Positions 1 through 7,330 of a stretch of 25,372 bases of DNA are shown piece after piece. The position numbers and the translations under genes are program-made. Source of the stretch: a virus; the IMG/VR virus record IMGVR_UViG_3300048062_000011, positions 1 through 25,372 of that record, one strand, 5' to 3'. A model generated the notes under the pieces. It saw only the letters and a program-made list of their open reading frames with translations. It did not search any database and had not been told where the DNA came from. Position 1 is the stretch's first letter. Each line of letters opens with the position of its first letter.

Positions 1-80
1 TTCCATGCCCAAAAGTCACCAAGCTGCAATTCATCAGGAACTTCAGTTGGATAGTTGGTTGAATCAAATTTGTTGCTCAA
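1..80 (-). CDS. Small phage protein after terL, 5' part only
   Basis: The first 26 codons are visible before the left edge cuts the gene. The start is TTG at 80-78, giving MSNKFDSTNYPTEVPDEL and then QLGDFWAW. A GAGG Shine-Dalgarno sits about seven bases upstream, and an in-frame TGA shortly before the TTG excludes a longer version. It follows the large terminase by about 80 bases, the slot where lambda has the head-completion gene W. The NYPTxxP...WAW style start is familiar from small proteins beside terminases in marine phages, but I do not know their function. A head-joining role is inferred from position only. Confidence 0.6.
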   Translation of the reverse strand, partial: MSNKFDSTNYPTEVPDELQLGDFWAW

Positions 81-161
81 TCAAAAACCTCATAATAAAT
101 AGATATATCTAATCTTATATTACTTGATTAAACCTTTTTTGCAATATGGTAAAGGGATTAT

Positions 162-1991
162 TTAATATTTCCACGATGTTGCAAAATTCTTCCTATTTAT
201 TCCCTTTTTAGCTTTTGCAACTCTATTTGGGTCAGGCTCTTGTGCATTACCTGTTAATAACTTTTGTTCTATGACATCAAAGTTAGGATTTAAGATATAT
301 GCTGCAGCTAATGCATAACAAATAGTATCTAAGGCTTCATTACGTTCTCTTATCTGTTTCCAGTACAAAGTCTTTCTACCTTTTACAAATTTAACAAATC
401 TTTGCTCTGCTGTTAGTTGTTTAAAATACTCTTCATCTAACTCACTTGCAAAATGCAAAGTTGAGTAACCATATTCAACAGCAAGTCTAGAATAGATAAC
501 TTCTTTAGCTGTATCACTTCCTACTGGGTATAAAGTGTTATTTTCTTTACCAACTCTTGTTGGTTTACCTACAACAGTCTTTCCGCTTTGTGATTGACCT
601 TTTATTGCAAATATCCTTCTGCCTTTCTTGTTTTTAGTAAAAGCATAAACCATTTGTGTTTGGAAACCTGAGTCAATAGTAGTACAAGCTATAGTCATAG
701 CTCTTCCTGCATGTGTTTTAAATTTAGTTAGCAAATATCTATCTAATTGATTCCAAACGTCTTGTTGACCTGTAGAACCATACAAAATCTTGTATTCAAC
801 GACCCACATTTCATAATTGTGCGAAAAAGCCACAACTTGACACTCAAGACGATCTTTTTGCACATCAACTCCGCATGTAAGCACTAATGCTTCATCAGGT
901 ATAGTTTGACCATCATAGCTTTCTCTTCTTGATAGTAGTCCTTCTGCTTCTACAGCTTCTTCAGGTTCAGGTTCCCATGTTTCGCCTAAACTAGTATTTA
1001 TAAATGTTTTTAACATTTCAGGTTGTTTCTTAGATTCAAGAAAGTTTTCTGCCATTGATGCCCATGTGCTAAAAACTGAGTAAAGCTCGTTTAAATGAAA
1101 TCCTGCTGTTTTTTTGGTTTCTGTTGTAGCTCTCCACTCTCCATTCTTTAACATCTTATGTTTTTTAGATTCTTCAATAACACATCCATTCTCTTCGCAT
1201 GTGTATATTGCAGTTTCGGGTTTATCATCTTCCCATATTACATTTGACCATTTTAGCGTTTGCATGTGTCCGCATTCAGGGCAAGGAACATAGTAGTATC
1301 TTTGATCACTTTCCTCAAAAGCAGCTTCAATACGAGAAAGACCTTTTACTGTTGGTGTACTGCATAAATAGATTTTGCGATTAAAGAAGGTTTGTGTACG
1401 TTTAGATGCTAATAATACTGGGTCACCCTCACTACCTACACTTGCTTCCATTCTATCAACTTCATCAATACATAGGATTCTTACAGCTCTACTTGCTACT
1501 GATGCAGCAGAATTAGAACCAACCATGTTTAGTGTAGTTCCGCCTAAAAACTTCTTTGATAGTACTGTATTAGAGCTATCTTTGCTTTTTGACTCATTTA
1601 GTCTTGCTTTTAGCACTGGCGTATCTCTTAGCATGTTTGCTAGTTTCTCTTTACTGTAGGCTTGAGCCATTTGTAAAGTAGGCTGCATAACTAGAATAGG
1701 TGAAGGTTGCATGTGAACATAATAACCAACAACATTATTTAAAATCTCAGTCGCACCAACCTGAGCAGACTTCATCCAAACAATACGTTCTATGTTTGGG
1801 TCATTGAAAGCATCCATGATCTCTTTTTGGTATGGTGCATAGTCAGTTCTGTATTTTCCACTAATTGCAGATGATTCAGGTGATAAAAACCTGTAAGTGT
1901 CTGCCCACTCAGATATCTTCAGTTCTGTTGGTGGTCTCCACTGCTTTTGTACTTGTTCCAGTACGTTCTGCATATTCTGTTGGTATTCCAT
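162..1991 (-). CDS. terL: Terminase large subunit, lambda GpA type
   Basis: This is the packaging motor: an ATPase plus endonuclease that cuts concatemeric DNA and pumps it through the portal into the prohead. At 609 aa it is close to GpA-family length. The Walker A variant MKSAQVGATE lies at residues 73-82 and the Walker B run RILCIDEVD at 171-179 (D176, E177). A zinc-ribbon-like set follows: C237/C240 (CPEC) and C265/C270. The nuclease half shows CGVDVQ (D376), TTIDSGF (D440) and NEALDTICYA (D555), matching the acidic triad of the family. The ATG at 1991 has an AGAGGAG sequence ten bases upstream inside terS, and the two genes overlap by 83 bases. GpA-type terminases often, but not always, go with cohesive ends. 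Confidence 0.95.
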   Translation of the reverse strand: MEYQQNMQNVLEQVQKQWRPPTELKISEWADTYRFLSPESSAISGKYRTDYAPYQKEIMDAFNDPNIERIVWMKSAQVGATEILNNVVGYYVHMQPSPILVMQPTLQMAQAYSKEKLANMLRDTPVLKARLNESKSKDSSNTVLSKKFLGGTTLNMVGSNSAASVASRAVRILCIDEVDRMEASVGSEGDPVLLASKRTQTFFNRKIYLCSTPTVKGLSRIEAAFEESDQRYYYVPCPECGHMQTLKWSNVIWEDDKPETAIYTCEENGCVIEESKKHKMLKNGEWRATTETKKTAGFHLNELYSVFSTWASMAENFLESKKQPEMLKTFINTSLGETWEPEPEEAVEAEGLLSRRESYDGQTIPDEALVLTCGVDVQKDRLECQVVAFSHNYEMWVVEYKILYGSTGQQDVWNQLDRYLLTKFKTHAGRAMTIACTTIDSGFQTQMVYAFTKNKKGRRIFAIKGQSQSGKTVVGKPTRVGKENNTLYPVGSDTAKEVIYSRLAVEYGYSTLHFASELDEEYFKQLTAEQRFVKFVKGRKTLYWKQIRERNEALDTICYALAAAYILNPNFDVIEQKLLTGNAQEPDPNRVAKAKKGINRKNFATSWKY

Positions 1992-2439
1992 CGCCTGATA
2001 ACTCCTCTAATGCTTCATATATACTTTTTTTGATTAAACTTGATGCTTCATTAAAATCTTCTGCTGCTAATACTTGATGAGCAAGATTTGTTGGTATATT
2101 TAAGAACTTAGCATGTGCATTTGATACTAAGCCACTCCATGTGTCTCTAACTAGTGATGCAGGTATTAATTTACCTTCTAGCTGGTTAACTTCTAATTCT
2201 GCTTTGTCTGCTTGGAACTTTTTAAGTCTTGTTGACTCTTCAACAATATCACCGCTATTACCAGTCTTTTTGTAGTGATTCTGATTTTTTCTTAAATGTT
2301 CTAAATATTCACGTCTAGCAAATTCAATATCTATTGGCGATCTGCCCTTATGTACTGTAATTACGCCATTTTTAACAAGGTTTCCCACCGCTTGGGGTGA
2401 AATGAACAAATGATCAGCTAAATCCTTCTGCGTGGCCAT
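1909..2439 (-). CDS. terS: Terminase small subunit, Nu1-like
   Basis: This 176-aa protein should recognise the packaging site and load the large subunit. The N-terminus (MATQKDLADHLFISPQAVGN, residues 1-20) reads as a winged helix-turn-helix of the Nu1 type, with a following basic stretch VHKGRSPID. The middle is charged and helical (KKFQADKAELEVNQLEGKLI), as in the Nu1 family where this part mediates oligomerisation. It lies directly upstream of terL and overlaps it by 83 bases in another frame, so the last ~28 residues share DNA with the terL start. No convincing Shine-Dalgarno precedes the ATG. The 95 non-coding bases upstream are a candidate packaging site. Confidence 0.88.
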   Translation of the reverse strand: MATQKDLADHLFISPQAVGNLVKNGVITVHKGRSPIDIEFARREYLEHLRKNQNHYKKTGNSGDIVEESTRLKKFQADKAELEVNQLEGKLIPASLVRDTWSGLVSNAHAKFLNIPTNLAHQVLAAEDFNEASSLIKKSIYEALEELSGDGIPTEYAERTGTSTKAVETTNRTEDI

Positions 2440-2534
2440 ACGTTAGCGTGAATAAACCTGATTTTGTTGACCTTCGTCTAGAAAAATAAAAAAATCGCAA
2501 CCTTCGATGCTTTTAGCCTTCAGTAAGAACCTAC
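2440..2534. other. Non-coding gap before terS, possible packaging site
   Basis: These 95 bases are one of the few non-coding gaps. On the minus strand they carry two exact copies of CGAAGGT (plus-strand ACCTTCG ending at 2476 and 2506, start to start 30 bases) and a degenerate third GAAGG near 2517-2521. A run of seven T follows the second copy after a weak four-base ATCG/CGAT stem, so a weak terminator is also possible. In lambda the cos site with its repeated terminase-binding sites lies just before the small terminase gene. Assigning cos or pac here is inference from position and repeats. Confidence 0.35.
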
Positions 2535-3134
2535 TCATCTTCTAACCGCCTTCCTTATTTGTCTATCCAGCTCTTTCTTATAGTTATTGTTGACTACACC
2601 TATAGCAATCTTAAAGAAATCCAAGAACTTTCTATGTTTGATGAATGGTTTAGATACAGCCAAGAGTTTAAGGTTGTCCTTGCCTTCTCTCTTCCATAAT
2701 GCATTGTTTGTGTAGAATATTTTCTTCGGTGCATCAGCCTTGTTACTCTTCTTGCCAATGATGTTACCAAATTTGTTTAACCTTTCACCACCTGCTGATG
2801 TAACTGGTGCAAGTATAGATGATTTCTTTGCCTTCTCTATACCACCCTCATATACATACTTGAGATACTTAGCTGCAATATCTTTGACAAAGATAAGAGC
2901 TGATAGATCATTAGGTTTAGCTCTAAACTTCTTAGGCATATCTACTGACTTAATAGTAAATGGTGTTGGTCTATCTAATCTCTTTTGTATCTGTGCTCTT
3001 TGTGCATTGACTACCTTTGCACCTACATTGTTGATAGCTTTAGCGGTTGCATCAGGTAAGTGTTTTCTTTTAAACAATCCCATCTGTTTCTTTAGCTCTT
3101 TCTCGTTAGTCTTTACGTTTATTGTTATTGTCAT
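2535..3134 (-). CDS. Minor tail protein Z-like / tail completion protein
   Basis: This is a basic 199-aa protein. The N-terminal part, with a helix LPDATAKAINNVGAKVVNAQ (26-45) followed by LDRPTPFTIKSV (53-64), matches the pattern of prophage minor tail protein Z and related tail-completion proteins, in which a helix rich in A and N is followed by RPTP. Family members act at the head-proximal end of the tail or in tail completion. The start ATG overlaps the stop of the upstream DUF3310 gene as ATGA. It lies just before the terminase genes rather than among the tail genes, which is unusual relative to lambda. Family call is fairly firm; its precise role is not shown by the sequence. Confidence 0.7.
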   Translation of the reverse strand: MTITINVKTNEKELKKQMGLFKRKHLPDATAKAINNVGAKVVNAQRAQIQKRLDRPTPFTIKSVDMPKKFRAKPNDLSALIFVKDIAAKYLKYVYEGGIEKAKKSSILAPVTSAGGERLNKFGNIIGKKSNKADAPKKIFYTNNALWKREGKDNLKLLAVSKPFIKHRKFLDFFKIAIGVVNNNYKKELDRQIRKAVRR

Positions 3135-3367
3135 AGTTCCTCATAATGTGCTATCAATTTATCAATATACCATTTAGCCTTTTGTAAGTCTTGTATGTTG
3201 GCATCCTTCATACGATGTCTATGTATATACTTTATGGCTGAACCCTCTAGATAACTAGGAAACTCTGAGCCTAATTGTTGTTTAATATACTCAATGCACT
3301 CCACCTTTCCATTGTTGTAGTGCTTAGGTGCAGATACTGGGTCATGCTTTTTCTTTTTAATACTCAT
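3131..3367 (-). CDS. DUF3310 family protein
   Basis: A 78-aa protein beginning MSIKKKKHDPVSAPKHY. The pattern DPV-x-x-P-x-HY ... IEYI ... YLEGSAIKYIHRH ... DLQKAKWYIDKLI matches DUF3310, a small family common in phages and sometimes annotated as nucleotide kinase-like; its biochemical role is not established. The open frame extends upstream to 3550, but ATG at 3367 is preferred because AAAGGAG lies ten bases upstream, the conserved domain begins right after it, and the upstream extension is only the shadow of the 44-aa gene in another frame. It overlaps the next gene by four bases (ATGA). Confidence 0.82.
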   Translation of the reverse strand: MSIKKKKHDPVSAPKHYNNGKVECIEYIKQQLGSEFPSYLEGSAIKYIHRHRMKDANIQDLQKAKWYIDKLIAHYEEL

Positions 3368-3428
3368 CTTTACTTCACTCCTTTTTGTTAATTTATCTTC
3401 AGTGTTCTGAAACGACCACTCAAAGAAT

Positions 3429-3563
3429 CTATCTATCGCTTTTCCTATCATCTTTCTTTTTCTTTTTCTTTTTCTTACCAAAGATAGCTTCATAGTTATC
3501 TTCATATTTTTTTGTATTCTCAGGACGTCTTGAACTACCCTTACCACCATGCCACTTAGTCAT
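3429..3563 (-). CDS. 44-aa lysine-rich phage peptide
   Basis: The protein begins MTKWHGGKGSSRRPENTKKY and continues EDNYEAIFG followed by eight consecutive lysines and DDRKSDR. Short phage proteins with a GGKGS-x-R-P start and a Y-x-x-N-[WFY]-x-x-IFG core are widespread in podo- and siphoviruses; their function is unknown to me. The ATG at 3563-3561 overlaps the stop of the upstream gene by eight bases (ATGACTAA), as expected of a coupled gene. The polylysine is encoded by four tandem AAGAAA units (3453-3476), a simple repeat that could change length in phase. It fills a gap otherwise covered only by the spurious 5' extension of the DUF3310 frame. Confidence 0.72.
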   Translation of the reverse strand: MTKWHGGKGSSRRPENTKKYEDNYEAIFGKKKKKKKKDDRKSDR

Positions 3564-4050
3564 AACTTATCCTTTCAAAATTTACAGTCTTATCTAACTT
3601 AGACAATAACTCTTTTGCTTTCATAAAATCTTTTGGGATACATCTAAGTAATTCCTCTACACTAAAGATCATCATGTCAGGCTCATCTTTATGTATCTTA
3701 TTTAAGATTGGCTTCTCATCATCAGTGTCACAAACTATTGCTGTTTTCTTGTCAAAGTTAAAACATCTTGTATTAGGTTGTATTCTTGTATAACCACTCT
3801 CTTCACATTTCTTGTTAAGTGCATCAAAAGCTCTATGCATCATTTCGACCATTTGTATTTTCTTTTTTGCATGAGCATCATGTAATGTATCTTTTAACAA
3901 CATTTCAGCTCTACAAAATTTAATTTCAAAATTAACACCAACCATATTAAATATTCTTTTTCTACTACCCCACCTCTCATATGTTTCAGATTCATAAATT
4001 CTTAATTCTTTTAATTTTGTATCTAAAGTTTCATCTAAATATGTTTTCAT
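3556..4050 (-). CDS. Conserved phage protein of unknown function, 164 aa
   Basis: Starting from MKTYLDETLDTKLKELRIYE the protein has 164 residues and no signal peptide or membrane segment. It is helical, with a charged middle (RAEMLLKDTLHDAHAKKKIQ) and a mixed alpha/beta second half containing KTAIVCDTDDEKPIL and SVEELLRCIPKDFMKAKELL. I do not recognise a catalytic motif. The open frame reaches back to 4179, but that extension translates the repeat-rich intergenic region into low-complexity hydrophobic sequence; the ATG at 4050 is therefore chosen although its ribosome site (GAGA about nine bases upstream) is weak. It follows the primase-helicase and the iteron region, so a replication-related or regulatory role is possible but not shown. 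Confidence 0.7.
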   Translation of the reverse strand: MKTYLDETLDTKLKELRIYESETYERWGSRKRIFNMVGVNFEIKFCRAEMLLKDTLHDAHAKKKIQMVEMMHRAFDALNKKCEESGYTRIQPNTRCFNFDKKTAIVCDTDDEKPILNKIHKDEPDMMIFSVEELLRCIPKDFMKAKELLSKLDKTVNFERISYD

Positions 4051-4190
4051 TGGATTGGTCTCATTTTGTGAATTATAAGTGGATTGGGACTGGTTGCTTA
4101 TAAAAAGCAAACCAATCCATCCAACTTTTGGGTAATTTGGCACTAAAACCAATCCAAAAACAGTCCAAAACCAATCCAAAACTAATCCAG
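4051..4190. other. Repeat-rich intergenic region, candidate replication origin
   Basis: These 140 bases separate the primase-helicase stop from the next ATG in a genome where gaps are otherwise short. They hold the 11-bp iteron array (4149-4192), a further CCAATCC at 4112-4118, and two copies in the opposite orientation, GGATTGG at 4052-4058 and 4081-4087. Repeats of one heptamer in both orientations, a hairpin and AT-rich surroundings beside a replication gene are what one expects of a phage or plasmid origin. A regulator-binding site is the main alternative. Confidence 0.5.
4081..4118. repeat. Inverted repeat / hairpin within iteron region
   Basis: The segment starts GGATTGG and ends CCAATCC. 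Inside it TTGCTT and AAGCAA pair perfectly over six bases around an AT loop, flanked by GG/CC after a single-base bulge. On the transcribed strand it is not followed by a U-run, so it does not look like a simple intrinsic terminator. Confidence 0.5.
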
Positions 4191-4192
4191 TT
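4149..4192. repeat. Four tandem 11-bp iterons
   Basis: The plus strand reads CCAATCCAAAA, ACAGTCCAAAA, CCAATCCAAAA, CTAATCCAGTT at 4149, 4160, 4171 and 4182. Units 1 and 3 are identical; units 2 and 4 vary. The 11-bp period places each unit on nearly the same DNA face. The array starts directly after the stop codon of the primase-helicase gene. Confidence 0.75.
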
Positions 4193-6086
4193 AATATAAC
4201 TCATTATCCCACCTTTTAGATTGATAACCCTTATCTTCATGATAATGCACCAAATCATTGTTTGCTAAATCTCTTAATCTACCAGTCATTGTCTTTTCTT
4301 TTACATCTAATATTGATGCTAAAATTGAATTTTTTACCCATACATCACTTGGACTTTTTGGATTTTTTTCTAACTGATAATCTTCTATAGCTTTATTTGT
4401 TTCTCTTCTTTTTGGCGTCCAAAGATTATATTTTGGCTTTTCATCAGTTTCTAACAGTACACCTGATGTAACACCTTTAAATCCTAACAGTTCTATTTCC
4501 TTGAACTTTAAATACATTTCATCAATAGGCGTACCATCTTTGACTAATGTCTGCTTCAAATTAACTAACATAGCCGCATCATCACTATTTTTATCTCTAT
4601 CTACCTTAAACTCATAATCTAATGCTGCAGGTAATACTGAGCTTCCTCTTGATCTAGCACCACTACCATGACCAGTATGGTGAACAATAATAATAGATGC
4701 ATTAAACTCTTCTTTTAAATCATCTATATGCTGGATAAACTTATTCATATCTTCTGTGCTATTCTCATTGAGACCATAGTTTCTAGCCAAAGTATCCACA
4801 ATAATCATTCCTATTGAACCTTGTTCCTTTTCTATGTTTCTACAAACCTCTTGTAGATTCTTAAAATCTTCATTATCACCAATTCTTGTTCCTCTGTTAC
4901 TAACCAATAAAGGCTTATTTTTTAAACTGTAGTCGTGATGTTGCTCATGGCTTTTTATTCTTCTGCCCACACCAGTAAAACCTTCTCCAGCTAAATAAAG
5001 CACTGTAGCTGGTTTAGTTTCATAACCATAAAAAGTCCTTCCTGATGCAACAGCACATGCCATATCAATAGCTATAAATGACTTACCACTTTTAGCTGCA
5101 CCAAATATAGATGTCACTGTGCCACGTTCTATACATTTATCAATCAACCAGTCAGGCTCAGTTATATTAGACATAATCTCATCAACTGTTTGGAAATATA
5201 GACTGGCTCTAGGTGCTTTTATCTCTTTAAACTCATCCATGCTTTCTATATATGTCACTAAGTCACCTGACGTTGGAAAATCACCTCTTATATGTGCATC
5301 CCACAAATCATCTTTAGCTTTAAAATGTGATGGTGGTGTAATTACTTTAACTGTAGATTTATTTTTTGTTAGCATATCTGCTATTTCATTAGCACACTTA
5401 AATCCAGCTTCATCATTATCAGGAAATATCCAAACTTCTTTACCATACAAAGGTGACCAGTCAGACTTTTTCCAACTATTAACGCCACCATGCCACGTTG
5501 CACAGTCGCCTTCATATATCTTCTCTGCACCTAATGTAGCTTTCTCACCCTCTGATACTAAAATAGGCTTATCTGTATGCTCTGCTTTATAGTACAAAGG
5601 CATAATGCCTTCAGGTCTTTTTAGTGACCAAGTACCATCTGTATTTTTACTAAATGGTGCATATTTTTGTTTGATTCTATGACCAGTGGGAAACCTCATA
5701 ACCCAAAAATCTTTAGCATACTGCATTGCTATAGATGCTTCTGTAAAAAGGTTTCCCATTTGTTTTCTATCAAATGATCTTGCATTGCCCTTGTTAATGC
5801 CATTTGGGGGAGTCACACTAACACTGAGTAAGGAGTCAGAGGACAATGCTTGATCATAACCAAACTGTTTTAAAACTGTTGTTACATCTTCATTCATGTA
5901 TTTAATAAGCTCTACAACCCCACCACCAAAGCCACCTTCGAATGTATAGAAAGTGCCTTTCTCTAGATTGAGAACCATACTGCCATGAGTACCCCATCTC
6001 ATTTCTGTAGATGAGATACTCTTTGGCTCACCTAAAAGCTGCTTTGCAACTTCAGGTGCTATTTTTACCCAATCAACAGACTGCAT
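4191..6086 (-). CDS. Primase-helicase: TOPRIM plus RepA/RecA-like ATPase
   Basis: A 631-aa replication protein. Residues 30-62 (WGTHGSMVLNLEKGTFY, then FEGGFGGGVVELI) resemble the core of a primase zinc-binding domain, but the metal-binding cysteines are absent. A TOPRIM domain follows, with the glutamate motif EGEK at 179-182 and DNDEAG at 223-228. From about residue 300 a RepA/AAA_25-type RecA-like ATPase begins, with Walker A GAAKSGKS (329-336), Walker B MIIVD (427-431) and HHTGHG (469-474). The C-terminal ~70 residues look like a winged helix. The TOPRIM-ATPase order matches phage primase-helicases that prime and unwind at the fork. No phage DNA polymerase is visible, so host polymerase is presumably used. 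Its ATG shares one base with the stop of the SSB-like gene (TGATG). Confidence 0.88.
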   Translation of the reverse strand: MQSVDWVKIAPEVAKQLLGEPKSISSTEMRWGTHGSMVLNLEKGTFYTFEGGFGGGVVELIKYMNEDVTTVLKQFGYDQALSSDSLLSVSVTPPNGINKGNARSFDRKQMGNLFTEASIAMQYAKDFWVMRFPTGHRIKQKYAPFSKNTDGTWSLKRPEGIMPLYYKAEHTDKPILVSEGEKATLGAEKIYEGDCATWHGGVNSWKKSDWSPLYGKEVWIFPDNDEAGFKCANEIADMLTKNKSTVKVITPPSHFKAKDDLWDAHIRGDFPTSGDLVTYIESMDEFKEIKAPRASLYFQTVDEIMSNITEPDWLIDKCIERGTVTSIFGAAKSGKSFIAIDMACAVASGRTFYGYETKPATVLYLAGEGFTGVGRRIKSHEQHHDYSLKNKPLLVSNRGTRIGDNEDFKNLQEVCRNIEKEQGSIGMIIVDTLARNYGLNENSTEDMNKFIQHIDDLKEEFNASIIIVHHTGHGSGARSRGSSVLPAALDYEFKVDRDKNSDDAAMLVNLKQTLVKDGTPIDEMYLKFKEIELLGFKGVTSGVLLETDEKPKYNLWTPKRRETNKAIEDYQLEKNPKSPSDVWVKNSILASILDVKEKTMTGRLRDLANNDLVHYHEDKGYQSKRWDNELY

Positions 6087-6715
6087 CAGAAAGGAATATC
6101 ATCGTCAGATAGCTCAGATGTCTTTACTATCATGTCATTCACTTTATCTGCAAGACCTTCATTTGGTGATACAAAACCATCATCGTCATCTGCTGGTGCA
6201 TCAGGGTCTATATACCAATCAGGTATAGCATTGCCATCAAATCTATCTGCCCATTTACTGAACTTAAATGAAAGCTCTGATGAACTACCCATGCCTACTT
6301 GTATTATCTTTGAACCAGTAAACTCTACAACTGGCAATTTACCTACATTGTTAGCTCTGTCATTCCAAAACAAATCTAAAATGCTATCAAAAGCACTTGA
6401 TTCAGCAAAAGTAAATCTTTGCCATAGATAAGCATGTTCTGCACCATGTGGCATTACCCAGCAAGAAAAGGCTCTTTTCCAATCCTCATCAGGTTTAGGG
6501 TCAACTGAGCCAAACTTAGCATCCCATTTATATTGGAAACCATCAGCCTTTGTGTACCTACCCCATCCTGATTTAAAAGTTTCAGGGTCTAGCTGTAGAT
6601 ATTTAACATCAACCTCAGTTTCACCATTAGCATAAAACTTCTGACCCATTGTTTTGAATCCTAAGTAGATTTGTTGTTTATTTTCGGTATTTCCCATACC
6701 ACCTAATATACTCAT
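6086..6715 (-). CDS. SSB-like protein with acidic DDDIPF tail
   Basis: A 209-aa soluble protein. Its last residues, SELSDDDIPF (200-209), are the classic C-terminal tip of bacterial single-stranded-DNA-binding proteins, which docks repair and replication partners; a longer acidic linker (DPDAPADDDDGF, about 169-180) precedes it. The N-terminal ~160 residues are rich in aromatics and beta-prone (GRYTKADGFQYKWDAKFGSV; AYLWQRFTFAES) but I cannot identify a standard OB-fold motif. Position directly upstream of the primase-helicase, with TGATG coupling, supports an ssDNA-binding role. GGAG five bases before the ATG at 6715 favours this start over M7. Family assignment rests mainly on the tail and context. 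Confidence 0.68.
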   Translation of the reverse strand: MSILGGMGNTENKQQIYLGFKTMGQKFYANGETEVDVKYLQLDPETFKSGWGRYTKADGFQYKWDAKFGSVDPKPDEDWKRAFSCWVMPHGAEHAYLWQRFTFAESSAFDSILDLFWNDRANNVGKLPVVEFTGSKIIQVGMGSSSELSFKFSKWADRFDGNAIPDWYIDPDAPADDDDGFVSPNEGLADKVNDMIVKTSELSDDDIPF

Positions 6716-6726
6716 ATATTCTCCAT

Positions 6727-6939
6727 TTAATGTATCGTCAAATTCTCGATACTGTTTATATAATCAGTTTCAAGTTGGGTATAACACCTTTCCTTAAAAC
6801 CCTGATAATCCTCATCGTTTATGATTCCTAAAAATTCACATGCAACTTGGATTTTATTGTAGGAACTCCTACAAAACTCTTCAAAATCTTCCTCAAATAA
6901 ATAACTATTTAAGTCCATTCGCCTTTTGTACGACTTCAT
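6727..6939 (-). CDS. Hypothetical small acidic protein, 70 aa
   Basis: A 70-aa protein rich in acidic and aromatic residues (LNSYLFEEDFEEFCRSSYNK) with no membrane segment and no motif I recognise. It overlaps the resolvase-like gene by 35 bases. The ATG at 6939 has AAGAGG four bases upstream; an alternative start at M8 (6918) has a poorer site. Its place between a nuclease and the SSB-like gene suggests an early, DNA-related accessory role, which is context only. Confidence 0.6.
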   Translation of the reverse strand: MKSYKRRMDLNSYLFEEDFEEFCRSSYNKIQVACEFLGIINDEDYQGFKERCYTQLETDYINSIENLTIH

Positions 6940-7330
6940 CTAACCTCTTGCAGACTTCTGATAGTGGGCACATATAGTATTGTTCCCAATTCTTTTTATA
7001 ACCACTCTCCATCAAATATAGAGGTATCACACACATAATTTTGCGTCTGTCATACTTATAAATTAATACTGGTATTAAGTTATCGTTAGCACTCTCTACT
7101 GCTTGATTCCACCAGTCGTTTTTAAATACATCGCTTCTGCCATTACCTTTGTATCTCTTACATTCTATTGCTAAGTTACCCCAGTAAATGTCAGCCATAC
7201 CTTTGGTTTGATATTGATCTAAATTTCTTTTAACAGTCTCAGTGCTACCTTTAGATGCAAGATAGGTATTAATCTTTTTGCATATAACTCTTTCAAAAGC
7301 TGCACCTTTTGTTCTGCTGTTAATTGGCAT
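6905..7330 (-). CDS. PD-(D/E)XK nuclease, Holliday junction resolvase-like
   Basis: The 141-aa protein has the arrangement of Hjc-like and related PD-(D/E)XK endonucleases: a conserved glutamate in the first helix (GAAFERVICKKI, E13), MADI with D47, then LAIECK with E56 and K58, and a later glutamine (Q76, WWNQAVESA). These are the expected metal-binding and catalytic positions. Such enzymes resolve branched recombination and replication intermediates before packaging. The ATG at 7330 has AAGGAG about ten bases upstream. It sits among the exonuclease, SSB-like and primase-helicase genes, consistent with recombination-dependent replication. A different PD-(D/E)XK specificity cannot be excluded. 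Confidence 0.78.
   Translation of the reverse strand: MPINSRTKGAAFERVICKKINTYLASKGSTETVKRNLDQYQTKGMADIYWGNLAIECKRYKGNGRSDVFKNDWWNQAVESANDNLIPVLIYKYDRRKIMCVIPLYLMESGYKKNWEQYYMCPLSEVCKRLDEVVQKANGLK

Noticed and set aside
2740-3177. Plus-strand 145-aa open frame
   Set aside because: It is an antisense shadow of the gpZ-like gene; hydrophobic low-complexity translation and no matching operon on that strand.
4051-4258. N-terminal extension of the 164-aa protein and a 61-aa minus-strand frame
   Set aside because: Both translate the CCAATCC repeat region into tryptophan-rich low complexity; the repeats are better explained as DNA sites.
5119-5592. Plus-strand 157-aa open frame
   Set aside because: It lies fully antisense to the well-supported TOPRIM-helicase gene and has no recognisable domain.
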